Assembly (NCBI GenBank): GCA_008360975.2
Contig: CM039210.1
Coordinates: 7,628,293-7,692,292 of the forward strand
Direction: 5' to 3'
Length of the DNA: 64,000 nucleotides
DNA from: Lichenostomus cassidix
Lineage: Eukaryota; Chordata; Aves; Passeriformes; Meliphagidae
The number at the start of each line of letters is the position of its first letter. Positions within the stretch are counted from its first letter, which is position 1. A program made the translations under genes and the position numbers. Below the pieces are notes generated by a model, which was not told the origin of the DNA, searched no databases, and saw only the letters and a list, made by a program, of their open reading frames with translations. Positions 1 to 12,374 of the stretch are shown here, in pieces.

Positions 1-107
1 GGTCCAGTGGAAGGTATTTCTGTCCATGGCAGGGGGTTGGAACTAGATGATGTTTGAGGACCCTTCAAACCCAAACCATTTTTAGGACTCTATGAAATTG
101 TGTTGAT
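1..107 (+). mobile_element. CR1 LINE 3' tail
   Basis: The stretch reads like the 3' untranslated end of CR1: a gggttggaactagatgatg motif is followed by a degenerate cccttcaaacccaaaccatt motif. The 5' part lies outside the window. It is an old, diverged copy in intron 7 of FCHO2. Confidence 0.75.
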
Positions 108-1780
108 AAAATTCCATGAATCATTTAATATCAAAGATAATTAATTCTAAGAATTTGAAATTGTAAGTACATTACCACTATAAAAGATTAACAAATAGGG
201 TTTGACCTTTTCTTAGGAGTGGAAATCTACAGTTTTTATATTAACATTTCCTACACTGTTATTTTTTATCTCTTACCCGGTCTTTCCTTGCCAGTTCCTT
301 TTGACTCAGAAAATTTCTGTATTAAACTCTTAACTGTAGTATTTGTCATGTTATCAATAAACTCTTCATGTACCTGTCAAAAAAAACCAAAAAAACAAAC
401 AACAACACACTCTACAAAAGGAATTTTAAAACCAGTAATTAAAAGAATGTAATTAACTTTAAAAAGTTGTTTTCTCTAAAGTTAAGGTTCAAAATACTTG
501 CCTCTAAAATATATTACAGGGCTTCCAAAAATTTACATGTATTTTACCAAGGAAATCCCTTCTTTGCTTTAGTATTAGCGAAGGTGTTTAAGATACAGAT
601 GCAAATGAGGAATGAAAGAATACAGCTTGATGATGCGTTTAAGATTTACTTCCATTTCTCCTATCTAAACAACTTCTGTAATCCATCATTTTCTGAATTT
701 GTTAGCAACATGTCCCACTACAATATCTCTTAAGCCAGCACCACTTAAGGGTGTAAACTATTACCACTGTATTCTCACAATTCCCACAGGCTTGAGTAAA
801 AGCATTAGCATTGTAATATTTTTTAGTCTGACAAAGGAACAACCACGTGGTTAATAAGATTTTCCAACAAGGCAGTATGTATATGCTTTAGAAATAAATA
901 GTATGACCCTTGCAACTACCATTCATTAGCAGAAAACCTCAAAGCCAAGGAAAACAGTGACTCAAATTAGGTATATATAAATTAACCTACATTTCAGAAC
1001 ATCAAAAATTAAGGACTACTTATAAGGGTTATTAATTAAACCAACTTGCATCTTGGGAAAAGACACTATAAAAGCTTCTTTTAGTATTGTTGCTGAAGGT
1101 CTTCTGCTCATAAAAACCAAAGCATATAAAAAATTTGGAAGTTTTCAGAATTATATAATTTCAAGTTTTAGTTAAAGAAAAGCACAAGTATCCTGAAATG
1201 TGTGAAATGGGTGCTAATTAATATCTAGGGAAAATAATTCAAAATTGACAATATATATAATTTTTTTGGTTAATAGAAAATGAAACAATTATTCAGCCTT
1301 ATTCTGTAAAATTTGTGATACTGAACTTATAAATACACCAGAAAGCAATAAGAGATTCAGGTTATGTTGAATTTAGATATTAAAAAGATTTGCAACACAA
1401 TGAACAAAATTAGAGGATGACTTATTTAATAAAAATTTTCAGAGAATCTTGAATAAAAAAAGAGAATACACATATAGAAATATCACAAAATACCAAAACA
1501 GCAATTTAGTAGATGTTTAAATCTCCTTCAAACATCTCATAAACAAGTTCAATACTTGCATAATGTTTGATATCTGTGGTAAAAAGAACTATATCTGCTT
1601 CAAAGTCTTTTGAATTCTGTAGATCGTTTCTGTCTATCTCCTACTCATACTGGTTTTAAATGCTACAATCATTTGAAAGATGTGATCCTGTAATTACCAC
1701 AAACACAGTAAGAAATGTTTAATCTAAGAGTTAAGAAATATATGTAGCATGATCCAAACAAATGATAATATAAAAATTAC
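108..1780. other. FCHO2 intron 7, AT-rich, no gene seen
   Basis: AT-rich sequence with A and T runs and no coding or repeat signature that I recognise. The short open frames here have no family motif. The next FCHO2 exon, expected on the minus strand, is not visible, so it lies to the left of the window. Confidence 0.6.
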
Positions 1781-1879
1781 CTCTCCTATTTGCAAATGAA
1801 TTTCTTTTATGCTATCTGACAATGACACTATAATTTCTTTCATATGAAGAAGGTGTCTTTCTTCAATGTCTTGAAATTT
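1781..1879 (-). CDS. FCHO2: FCHO2 coding exon 7 (F-BAR helix)
   Basis: A 99-bp exon, 33 codons, phase 0 at both ends. The acceptor reads tttacag and the donor gtaatt. It begins [10 protein letters not shown] and ends [10 protein letters not shown], a charged helical segment of the F-BAR coiled coil. It follows exon 6 in frame (TETAQ then KFQDIEE). It is the last exon of the gene in this window. Compared with remembered vertebrate FCHO2 it carries a few substitutions (for example ETH to ERH) but no break. Confidence 0.9.
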
Positions 1880-2428
1880 CTGTAAACCAATACAAACAGT
1901 TATTCATAATGAAAAGAATTCTTGAAAAACTAAACCTTAAATTTAAAAAAATATAATAAACAGAAAAACAGGGATTTTTTCAGATTTTGATCGTGGTAAT
2001 GACAGTGTTTAAAAAAGGAAGGTGCAGAATTCATAGTTATGAAATAATATACTTTATAATAACCTTTTAGAAGCATTATCCAACTTTTCTATTTACTCTT
2101 TAAACCTTCACCTATCTTGATTTTTTTTTAAGGTTTGACCTATTTCTACCAAAAGAAAATAGGATTGAAGGATGTTTAAAAAAACCAAAAAACAACATAA
2201 CTTTTTTTTTCATACCTGAAGAGTTTAGTTTTTTTTTAATCTAACTCCAGAAATCCTATTTCTGGATCTGTTTTGCAACTCCTCATCACCCTCTTTTCCT
2301 GCTCACAATATACACATGCTTTATGTTTCTTCAGTTAAATCTATATCCTTTGCTTCTTTAAATGCAATTCATTTGTTTAATCTTTAAACTCACTGTATAA
2401 AAGCTCTGTAGTTTGTCTGGAATTTAGG
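1880..2428. other. FCHO2 intron 6, AT-rich
   Basis: AT-rich intron next to the exon 7 acceptor, with several T and A runs. I see no gene or repeat family before the CR1 fragment at 2429. Confidence 0.55.
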
Positions 2429-2558
2429 ATCACAGAATATTCTGAATTGGAAAGGACCCACAAGGATTATCAAGTCCAACTCTCAGGTGAATGGCCCATA
2501 CGTGAATCAAACCTGCAACCTTGGTGTTACTAGCACCATGCTCTAACCGAGCTAATCA
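2429..2558 (-). mobile_element. CR1-type 3' fragment, reverse orientation
   Basis: Starts ggatcacagaatattctga and continues with a caagtccaactctcagg motif, the reverse complement of the CR1 3' untranslated end. The trailing part (gaatcaaacctgcaacc, gcaccatgctctaacc) is typical of one avian CR1 subfamily. It is a short, non-coding, old copy. Confidence 0.7.
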
Positions 2559-3202
2559 ATTTGCCCTCCTGTTTGACCTTACCCAGGCTTTCACCTGACA
2601 CCCATTTTAAAATCATTTCCAATGTCTCTAATGACCCTTTCTTAGCCAAAGATCAGAACTAAAAATGTCATCCTTCCCAACAATCGACCATAATCATCTT
2701 AAAATCCATGTTTTACTCCTGCTCTGTCCTAGTTCTCTTCCTACTTCTGTAACTGTCCAAACTTTAGAGCACCACTTAATCTTCTCTCCAACTTTTCCAG
2801 GGTTGTCTGAAGATCATCTCTTCACATTTCACTCCTCCTGGTACTCTGATTCACAAACAAGTACCACTTCATACAGACAAATGTCTCTTCTAAACTCTCA
2901 ATCTTTCTTTCTTTTGCCATACTTATATGCGTCTCTAGCCATCAATCAAGCAGATTAAATTTTTTTTCCCCCAGGTGGTCATCATATGTAGCCTATTCTA
3001 TGATGTTATTTCTTTTACTGACTGCTTGATTACATAAGCTATATTATTTTACTTTCAAAGCTATCTATGGCCCATGCCTATAATATCTACTCTCACTCAC
3101 TATCAGGGTGTCAACATCTGTGTGCAATGTGGTCTTCCAGCCTATTTTCACTACCGTCCTGATTTCATCTGTGATAAGAGTTCATTTCTCCTCAGTAGCT
3201 AG

Positions 3203-3563
3203 TACAGTGCTGTGTTTTGGATTCAGTATGAGAATAATGCTGATAACACACTGATGTTTTGGTTGTTACTGAGCAGTGACCCTTACCCTGAGTCAAGGGC
3301 TTTTCAGTGTCTCATGCTCTGCCAGTGAGGAGCTGCACAAGAAGCTGGGAGGGAGCACAGCCAGGATAGCTGACCCAAACTGGCCAAAGGGATATAACAA
3401 AAATAATATGGTATGGAATATTTTACTTTTTTCAATTATTAAACTGTTCTTATCTCAACACAGGTTTTACCTTTTTCCAATTCTCCTCACCATTCCACCA
3501 GGGAGGGAGGAGGGAGTGAGCGGCTACATGGTACTTAGTTGCCAGCTGGAGTTAAACCACAAC
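3203..3563 (+). mobile_element. Degenerate ERVL-type solo LTR
   Basis: Begins tacagtgctgtgttttgga and ends with a gttaaaccacaac motif, the usual frame of an avian ERVL-type LTR. A closely similar 5' half lies at 38377-38640, where it leads into ERVL gag. The part with the TATA box and poly(A) signal appears internally deleted, and no target duplication is evident. This is an old non-coding remnant. Confidence 0.65.
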
Positions 3564-4849
3564 TACCTAATTTTTACCTAAACTGAAAGTAAACTTGTGA
3601 GATTATGCCAATGCCACTTCCTTTGTGTTTGGTTTGAGGTCTCCATAAAACTCTGCAAAACATTCTCCTTTAAACTCTTCTCTATAGTGTATATCAAAAC
3701 AGCCAGCCATTCAGAGATTTTCTTTTTGTCTCTTGCCATCTTGGCCTTGCACAGGAGATAACACAAAGAGGTCTGATCAAAGACTAAAGCTATCTAGGTA
3801 CTATAATACAACCAGCTATAATCATTAACCAAATTGTTTACTTTCACTTCTGAAAGATCAGTCCATTTTGAAAAGATGTACTGAAACAAATCTGTAATGT
3901 TAATGACCCAATAAATGCAAGTAAATTCTTAGCATTTTAAGCTACAATAAAAATGAAAAATTATCCATAGGATCTTTATCTATTCAACTCAGCATACGCA
4001 GCGTAAGTAAGCATTATTCCTTTTTATAAACATGTACATTTTCCTGTAGGTTTTAAAATGTGAAGAATTATTACTAATTCTTGAACTTTATTTATATAAA
4101 AACTTCTCAACAGCAGTTATCCAGCCATCTGCACTCAGTTCTAATTAAGACGGACTTTCAAAGAATAACTTAGTGCTTCCAGCTATTTGATTCATTCCAA
4201 TAACTGACTGCACTATGAGATTATAGAAAAAGTGTCTAAAAAGGTGAAATAACTGACAAATGAGATGTTTTCATATCAAGTGCATATCAATTGTATAATA
4301 CAACTACAGTTTTATTCAGAAAAACTTTACACATGAATTTCTGCCAAATCAAATATCTGAAACAGAAAGTGAATTATATTATCCTATGTCTTTAATAATA
4401 AAAATCCTTCCATGTTTATTGCAGAAAAAACCCACATAATTTGCAATTTAATATTAGGAAGATCATGTTTCTAATTTCAACTTCTCAAAATAATATATCC
4501 CAAGCCATATAACTTTCATAATAACAGGTAATTTAATAAATTAGAAGAAAGGAAAAAATGTAAAATTTATACAACATTATTGGTGGAGTTTAACTACGAA
4601 AAGAGGACAGTTAAGTGAGGATATTGCTACATGATTACCTAGAATACAGCCCCAGCAATTCAAGGCATTTGCATCCTCAAAAGAATTTTGTCTGAATGGT
4701 ATAAAACAGATTTAAGTTAAGCCAACTGGTTTTGCATTGAAACAGCTGAGAATGCTCACACTGTTAATTTATTTTGTTTTTAGAATTAGTATACTTAAAG
4801 TGACATGTACTGCAAATTAAGATAATCTAGGGTGTGATTGATTGGCACA
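3564..4849. other. FCHO2 intron 6, no gene seen
   Basis: AT-rich intronic DNA with no motif, tandem array or coding signature that I can support. Confidence 0.6.
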
Positions 4850-5675
4850 GGGTGCTAGTGAGGGCCCTCTGCTGGTGACTCTGAAATGTGCTGATCACAG
4901 TGAAGCACACTTGAAGTCTTACAGAGGTGAGCCAGGGACTCCTGAGGAAACAGAAGCCAACAGGGAAACACCAGGGAAATATCTCACAGGAATTAAGGGA
5001 TGTTCCTCTAGGAAGGTGACATGGCCGACAGCCCAGCTGGGCCTTTACACCAATGCACATAACATGGGCAACAAACAGGAGGAGTTGGAAGCCACTGTGT
5101 TGCTAGAAAGTTATGACCTTGTTGCCATTACTGAAAATTGGTGGGATGAATCTCATGACTGGAGTGTGACTATTGATAGCTACAGACTGTTCAGAAGAGA
5201 TGGGAGAGGAAGGAGAGGTAGATGGGTTGCCCTTCTACATCAAGAGGTGGATTGACTGTGAGGAGTTGTGGGTTGAAAGCCTGCAGGTCAGAATAAGAGA
5301 CCAAGGCAAGAAAGGGCACCTTGTAGTTGGTGTCTAATACAGGCTGCCCAATCAAGGGGAGCCTGTTGATGAAGCCTTCTTGCTCCAGCTACAGGAGTCA
5401 TCATGCTCACAGTGTCTTGTCCTGCTGGTGGGCTTCAGCCACCCTGACATCTGCTGTAAAAGTAGAAAGGTGAGCTGCAGACAGTCCAAAAGACTCCTGG
5501 AATGCATGGAGGATAACTTCCTGATCCAGGTAATAGACAGCCCTACCAGAGGGGATGTGATAATGGATGCATTGGTCACCAATACAAGTGAGCTAATTGG
5601 GGATGTCAAGATTGGAGGCAGCCTGGGCTGCAGTGATAGTGCACCGTTGGAGTTTGCAGTCCTGAGGGATATGGG

Positions 5676-5947
5676 TCAGGTTGATGGTGGACTCAAACAC
5701 TGACACACAAGATGGTGGTAGGCATCAGCAATTTATTATCCCCTGGTATGCCTTTTTATATTCTTTCTTCACATACATAACAGGTGTTCCTTATTACATT
5801 ACCATTGGTCAGTAAACTATCCACAGGTGCCTTTTCTAATTAGTCCTACACGTCCGCATTCTCTAACAAAGGTGTTTACCTCGCTTGTTTAAGGGCACAG
5901 CTGTAACTTATTTAGGTGCAGCCTTTTCCTATCTTACCACATCAGGT
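5676..5947. repeat. Target-site duplication pair (tcaggt) around the 260-bp LTR
   Basis: The six bases tcaggt occur at 5676-5681 and at 5942-5947, directly bordering the LTR. Confidence 0.85.
5682..5941 (-). mobile_element. Compact 260-bp solo LTR with perfect 6-bp target duplication
   Basis: Read on the minus strand it runs from TGTGGTAAG to CCACCATCA. It has a TATA-like gaatataaaaagg (about 5750-5762) followed shortly by an AATAAA signal (5732-5737). The flanks are tcaggt at 5676-5681 and again at 5942-5947, and removing the insert restores the CR1 reading. The short length and 6-bp duplication fit an alpharetrovirus-like or ERVK-like LTR. The family name is inference. Confidence 0.85.
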
Positions 5948-7222
5948 AAGGAGTAAAGTTAGGCCCCTGAACTTCAGGAAAGTAAACTTCCAGCTCTTCA
6001 AGGAGATAGTCAATAGGATCCCCTGGGAGACTGCCCTCAGGGTCAAGGGAGTAGAACAGAGCTGGCAGTTATTTAAGGATGTCTTCCATAGAGCACAAGA
6101 GCCAGCGATCCCCAGGAGCAAGAAATTGGGTATGGAAGGCAAGAGACCAGCATGGCTGAGTAGGGACCTGCTGGTCAAAATAAAGGGAAAGAAACAAATG
6201 CACAGGCAGTGGAAAAAAAGACAGGTGACCTGGGAAGAGTATAAAGATGAAATTTGGTTGTGTAGGAATGGGGTCAGGAAGGCAAAGGCAAAACTGGAAC
6301 TGAACCTGGCAAGGGACACAAAGAGTAACAAGAAGGGCTTCTACAGGTATGTCAACCAGAAAAGGAAGGTCAAAGAAGGTGTATTCCCCCCAATAAACAA
6401 CGCTGGTGAGCTGGCAACAACAGATGAAGAAAAGGCTGAGGTGCTCAAAAACTTTTTTGCCTCAGTCTTCAATGGTAACCTCTCTTCCCATGCCTCAAGT
6501 GGATGGACAGCAGGATGGGGACTGGGGGAGCAAAGTCCCTCCCACTGTAAGTGAAGATCAGGTTTATTACCACCTGAGGAACCTGAACGTACATAAGTCT
6601 ATGAGACACAATGAAATGCATCCCAGAGTCCCGAGGGAATTGGCTGATGTAGTTGCCAAGTCACTCACCATGAGATCTGAAAAGCCATGGCAGTCAGGAG
6701 AAGTCACAGGTGACTGGAAAAGATGACCCTGGGAACTACTGACCTGTCAGCATCACCTCTGTGCCTGAGAAGACCATGGAACAGATCTTCCTAGAAGCTC
6801 TGCTAAGGCATATGGAGGACAGGGAGGTGATTCAGGACAGCCAGCACAGCTTCACACAGGGCAAAACCTGCCTCACCAACCTAGTGGCCTTTTATGATGG
6901 AGTGACTACATCCCCTGATAAGGGAAGGGCTACAGATGTCATTTATCTGGACTTCTGTAAAGGCTTTGACATAGAGCCCCACAACATCCTTCTTGCTAAA
7001 TTGGAGAGGGATGGATTCGATAGGTGGACTGTTAGATGGATAAGAAAGTGGTTGGACAGTCACATCCAGAGGGTATTGGTAAATGGCTCAGAGTCCCGAT
7101 GGACATCAGTGACAGGTGGTGTCCCTCAGGGGTCCATATTGGGACCAGGGCTATTCAACATCTTCATCAGTGACATAGACAGTGGGATTGAGTGCACCCT
7201 CAGCAAGTTTGCAGATGAAACC

Positions 7223-9077
7223 TGTCTTGGTTTAGAGACAAGTTTTGGGAGAAAACATTCTGGAACAAGTGTTTCCTCTAAGAAAAGGTTTTTAGCAATC
7301 CTTTCCCACTGATATGAAATGAATATTGGTCGGTGAAAGTGAAAAAACAAAAACAACTGTTTATTTGACAAAGTGCCTGTACAACACGGGGAAAAAAATG
7401 AATAACTGTTAGATATTGAGCTGTCAGAACCTTACCCACACACACACATGCTCACCCACAGCAGAGCAAGAAAAACCAAAATGCAAGGGGAAGGGAAAGA
7501 AAACTTTATTGGCCACGTGGCAAGAAAGAACAAAATGGCAGACAGCCTTTGTGTCGGGGGGGAGAAAGAAAAGTCCACGGGGGAGCTCAAGGGGAAAAAA
7601 CAGATGGGAACCTGGTGGACCCTCCAAGATTGGTCTCTTCCTCGCTGCAGAAAAAGCTGGGGGATTTAGAGTTCTTTCTTCCAGTGGTTCAGCTTTTCCT
7701 GAGGTCTGGGCCGAGATGGGGTGTCCCCGCGGTTTCCCTGCCTGTCCGCGCTGGCCGGCTCCTGCCAATGGTCTGATCTTGGACAAAAGCTAAGACAAAC
7801 AGTTCCAGAAGAAACAACAGAATCCACCGAAGAATTGCTACTGCAGTACAGGGGAAAACTTGTCTAAGCTAACAAAAATCAAGTGAGCTAAGCAACAACG
7901 TAGCCTCCAATCTGCCCGGCAAGCCAAGCACACGGGAGTGAGCCATTGAACCAAGCCTGCGCCAGAGTTCCCCTGCCTCCTGCTGTGTTGGTTTTGCTTG
8001 GCCCAGTTTTTGGTAGTGGGGGGGGGGGCCACAAAGATGGCTCCTGTGAGAATCTTCTGGAAGCTTCCATCATGTGCAGCAGAGCCAATCCCTGATGGCT
8101 CTGAAGATGATGGACATGGTGCTGGCCAAGCCTGGGCCAATTAGAGAGGTTGATTACACCTCTGTGATGACATATTTAAGAAGAAATCAAAACAAAAGGG
8201 GCATGCAGTTTTTTCTAGCCAGAGGAGGATGTGAGAACATGTGAGGGGACACAACATGGAGACACCAAGGTCAGTAAAGAAGGAGGAGGAGGAGGTGCTC
8301 CAGGCAACAGAGCCGAATTTCCTCTGCAGGCCGTGGTGAAGACCGTGGTGAAGACCATGGTGAAGCAGGCTGTCCTCCTGCAGCCCATGGGGTCCACAGG
8401 GGATGCAGAGATCCACTCCCAGCCCGTAGGGAGGTGCCCACGCTGGAGCGGGTGGATGCCTGGAGGAGGCTGTGGTCCAGTGGGAGTCCCAGTGGAGGGA
8501 GAGGGTCCCCTTCATCCAAGCTGGAGCAGCCTGTCCTTGGAAGACTGCATCCCGTGGACAAGGGACCCACGCCGCAGCAGTTTCGGGAGGACTGTCTGCC
8601 CGTGGGAGGAGCTCACATTGCATCAGGTGTGTGTGGACTGCTGCTCATGAGATGGACCCATGCTGGAGGAGTTCACAGAGAACTGTCTCCCATGGGAGGG
8701 ACCCCACAGCAACGCAGGGGAAGGACTCCTCTCCCTGAGCAGTGGAAGAAAGACCTTGGTGAGGAACTGACCCAAACCCCCACACCCTGTCCCCCTGGGC
8801 TATTAGTGGGAAGGAAGGAGGAGTTGGGGGAAAAAAGGGTGTCTTTAAGGGTTTATTTTACTTCTCATTATCCTCCTCTGACTCTATTAGTAATAAATTC
8901 ACTTTACAACTCTAAGTTGAGCCTCTTTTGCCCTTGAAGTGTTTTTCTCCCGGTCTTTATCTCACTCATGAACCCTTTGTATTAACTTTTTTCTCTCCTC
9001 TGGCAAGCTGTGGCAGGGGAGAGTGAGCGAGCAGATGTTGTGAGTGCCTGGCATTTGGCCAGGGTCAAACCACGACA
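7223..9077 (+). mobile_element. Very long (1.85 kb) ERVL-type LTR inserted in CR1
   Basis: Terminal sequences tgtcttggttta and caaaccacgaca are near-inverted repeats with TG and CA ends. Internally there is a GC-rich block (8260-8760) of repeated ctggagcag and gaggag words, then an aataaattc poly(A) signal near 8892. The CR1 reading (KFADE at 7205-7219) breaks at the left end and resumes near 9175. A related, inverted copy lies at 33037-34626, and its 3' part recurs at 40908-41105. No target duplication is clear, and about 95 bp of unexplained sequence follows before CR1 resumes. The open frames inside are LTR shadows. Confidence 0.8.
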
Positions 9078-9174
9078 CCCACCCGTCCTCCAGACCCAGC
9101 TTAAAGCTGCAGGGCCTCTTTCTGGGCATAAAGCAGACGATCAGGAATAGAGTATCATCATAAAATCACCCTAA
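9078..9174. other. Unassigned 97-bp segment between LTR and CR1
   Basis: Sequence between the CA end of the LTR and the point where the CR1 text resumes (acaacaccaagctgac). It could be a trace of proviral internal sequence left after LTR recombination, or filler from repair. I cannot tell which. Confidence 0.4.
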
Positions 9175-10066
9175 GACAACACCAAGCTGACTGGTGCAAT
9201 TGACACACCTTAAGGATGGGATGCCATCCAGAGGGACCTGGAAAAGCTCAAGAAGTGGGCCCACAAGAACCTCATGAGGTTCATCAAGACCAAGTGCTGG
9301 TGTTGTACCTGGGTCGGGGCAATCCCTGGTGTCCATACAGGCTGGGGGATAAATGGATCAAGAGCAGTCCTGCTGAGAAGGACTTGGGGGTGCTGGTATC
9401 CAGATGAGAGGCTGGACACGAGCTGGCAATGTGCGCTTGCATCCCAGAAAGACAATTGTATCCTGGGCTGCATCAAAAGCAGCTTGGTCAGCAGGTTGAG
9501 GGAGGGGATTCTGCCCCTCTGCTCTCCTCTTGTGAGACCCCACCTGGAGTGCTGCATCCAGCTCTGGGGTCCCCAGAACAGGAAAGATATTGACCTGTGG
9601 GAAGGAGTCCAGAGAAGACCACCAAATTGATTATAGAGATGGAGCACCTCTCCTATGAGGAAAGGCTGAGGGAGGGAGTTGGGTTTGTTCAACCTGGAAA
9701 AGGGAAGGCTTCAGGGTGACCTAATTGTGGCCTTTGATTACCTGAAGGGAGTCTGCAAGAAAGATGGAGAGAGACTTTTTATGAGAGCATGTAGTGACAG
9801 GACAAGGGGAAATGGTTTCAAACTGAGGGCCAGTAGGTTTAGATTAGATATTAGGAAAAAATTCTTAACTCTGAGGGTGGTGATGCACTGGCACAGGTTG
9901 CTCAGAGAAGCTGTAGATGCCCCACCCCTGGAAGTGTTCGAGGCCAGGCTGGACAGGGCTCTGAACAACCTGGTCTAGTGCAAGGTGTTTCTGCCCACGG
10001 CAGGGGGTTGGAACTAGATGATCTTTAAGATACCTTCCAACCCAGGCCATTCTATGATTCTTTGAT

Positions 10067-11588
10067 ATTCACAAGTGTTATTTTTCCTATTGCATCATCT
10101 TTAAAGTAGGCGCCCTGCAATCAAACTGTAGATGCAGCTACACCATTATACTTAAAACAAAGTTCCCAGATAGGCTGGTAGAATTCCAATTTTCATTTCC
10201 AATTTGGATAGCTGTGGAAGGTATTCAGAGTTTCCAGGTGTCCATTATCATATTAAGTGAAAATTTAAATTATGAGTAAAAGGGTTGTTGCCATTAATGA
10301 ACTAAGATTATTTATGCAAGTGTGGTTTGCAGTGAGACATAAATTTATATAATTTCTGTATTGCAAAACAAAACAAATAGCCCAAAAGCATGGTCGCATT
10401 TTTCCAGCTATAAGATCTGGTATAGCAAAAAGATTTCTTTTCTCTACATCTCAGCTTGTTTTAAATAACTCATGCCTACCTAATGACACAAATAAAGTTG
10501 AACAAAAAGCATCTTCATATTCAGTCTCTGGATACAAAATAAACTGTTACTTTTTTCATTATTTTGTTGGAGAGAATCGTTAAAATGATTTTTTTTAAGA
10601 TATTATGAAAAGCCCAGCTAATTTTCTTGCTGAAATACCCTAAATTTTCCTTCGCTGACAATAAAATCCATTTCAAATACTCTTCATGTTTATGTTCTGT
10701 CAGTTCTAAACAAAAATTCCTGTTCATTACTCACAGCTTTCTTGCTTGTTAGAGACAAATTTGAAGTATAATTTTAGCAAGGCCAGTTTACTAAAGTTAT
10801 ATTTTTTTTCTTATTGTTTTAGAGAGCAGTAAGTCAACTGCTATAAACACAATCTCTTTCTTGTAAAGTAAGGAATAGATAGCAGACAGCTTTTTTGAGA
10901 CTAAATAAAGATTTAAATCAACCTGACTGAATTTGCTCTGAAGTGAATCAGAAGCATTCACAGGATCTATTTCAGTGGGGGTTCAGTAACTTCCAGAGCA
11001 AGGTAATCAACAAAATCAACAAATTTGGAAAAGAAACTTTAAAACATAACAAGCAGCAGCACATGAAATCATACAGAGAACTTGATATCCTCTGAAATAC
11101 AGATTAAAACAGCTTTAAGAAAACAAAACAAAAAATCTGGATAGATGTGCTTCTGACCACCTCAGATAAACCCTGGAAAGTCACTTTCACAAGCTGTTAC
11201 TAAAGTGTTTTGCCAGAATGATAATGAACACATGATGGATCTCAGTTTTAAAACTCCTATAAATGAATTTATCTCTCCAGCAATTCACAAAATTTGCCAC
11301 ATGATCACAATGTATCTACAATACTTTCAAAAGTTTTCTTCATAAGAAAGTCTTTCAGAGTGCTAGTGTTCAACTGCGTCATTCAAGGACACTGTCATCA
11401 CAACATACATGGTCAATGTTTGCCCTTCAAACATATTACTTCTGACATTATTGTTCATATCAATTTCCAATGGAGATCATTCTATCTTGAACCAATTTTT
11501 CAAAAGCTTTGATTTCAGATATCATCAGAGAGGTAAAATAGAACACATTAATTTATTTTAAAGATAAGTCATTTAATATAACGCTTAC
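10067..11588. other. FCHO2 intron 6, unique sequence
   Basis: AT-rich intronic DNA between the CR1 and exon 6. I see no repeat family or gene. Confidence 0.6.
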
Positions 11589-11693
11589 CTGTGCAGTCTC
11601 TGTCATCTTCTGTTCAAAAGCAGATTTAACTGCAGCATATTTCTCCACACACAGTTTATAGGTATCTGTAGCTTTTTTCAATTTAACTGCTGC
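11589..11693 (-). CDS. FCHO2: FCHO2 coding exon 6 (F-BAR helix)
   Basis: A 105-bp exon, 35 codons, phase 0 at both ends. The acceptor is ctatag and the donor gtaagcg, a strong splice site. It begins [20 protein letters not shown] and ends EQKMTETAQ. It encodes part of the long antiparallel F-BAR helix. Relative to the family sequence as I recall it, there is Leu for Ser after AAVK, Cys for Tyr in KLCVEKYA, and changes in AAVKSAFE. There is no break. Confidence 0.92.
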
Positions 11694-12304
11694 CTATAGA
11701 TTATTTAAAAACAAAAAATTGTCAAATGTCACACATCCAATCTGATCCAAGACTTTTAAAGTCACTATTAACAGAAAGCCTAGGATGACCTATAAAAATG
11801 TTCAGGGGCATATAAAAACAGTGAAGTTTCATAACAAAATTTCACCACCAAATAACTGATTCAAGCCATTAGAGATTCCTATTTAAAGCTATATGCAAAC
11901 CACATAAAAAGGGAACAAAGCAATTACCTCATTTAAATACTTTCCTCTTATGAGTAAGGACTAAGTTATACTTATTTTGAAATAAATATTTAAAAATTTG
12001 TATTACCAGATTTAACTAAATAGCTCATGTCAAATACTTAGATCTGCATCAGAAAAGCAGGAAGAGAGCAGGGCTGGAATACAGAGCAAACAGTTATTAG
12101 TGAAATTCTGAAAGAGGTAATGGTAAAAAACACAAGGCAGCACAGTTCTCTTAGAAGTGAAGAAATATAAGGGAAAAGATATTCAAAAGTGCAGGTGTTC
12201 TGTCAATGGAAATTTTAAGAGATATTTGAAAGTGAAGTTGTAATAAATTACAATCAGTTTAGTTCACGAACTGTTTGAAAAAGGTGATAAGTCTTAAAAT
12301 TGCC
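11694..12304. other. FCHO2 intron 5, unique sequence
   Basis: AT-rich intron upstream of exon 6 in gene orientation. No gene or repeat family was recognised. Confidence 0.55.
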
Positions 12305-12354
12305 TTTCCTTTTATTTTTCTTTTTTCTTTCTTTCTTTTTTTTTTTTTTTTTTT
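12305..12354. repeat. Polypyrimidine (T-rich) tract
   Basis: A T/C-only run ending in about 20 consecutive T residues, just left of the LTR at 12375. It is a simple repeat in intron 5. Confidence 0.85.
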
Positions 12355-12374
12355 GCTGTTATAAAAACGAATCT

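Larger units (their letters stand above)
4850..10066 (+). mobile_element. Long CR1 LINE, interrupted by two LTR insertions
   Basis: This is the longest CR1 in the window. An apurinic endonuclease-like part is seen at about 5040-5240 (LYTNAHNMGNKQEELEAT, VAITENWWDESHDW). A reverse transcriptase part follows at about 5948-7222 ([40 protein letters not shown]). The C-terminal region is at 9175-9978, and the 3' untranslated end stops near 10066 with gattctttgat. Frames change several times and stops occur, so no protein can be made. An LTR at 5682-5941 and a larger one at 7223-9077 are inserted in it. It lies in intron 6 of FCHO2, opposite to the gene. Confidence 0.9.

Noticed and set aside
1510..1660. 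Possible additional FCHO2 exon on the minus strand left of exon 7
   Set aside because: No splice sites with a reading that continues the F-BAR after IHLQIGE could be found.
5916..7312. Frames with reverse transcriptase motifs as a possible host gene
   Set aside because: Motif order and 3' end identify CR1 LINE; frames are broken.
8141..8937. Several overlapping frames of 100-167 codons on both strands
   Set aside because: All lie in the GC-rich centre of a 1.85-kb LTR and have no conserved motif. The related LTR at 33037 has different frames.
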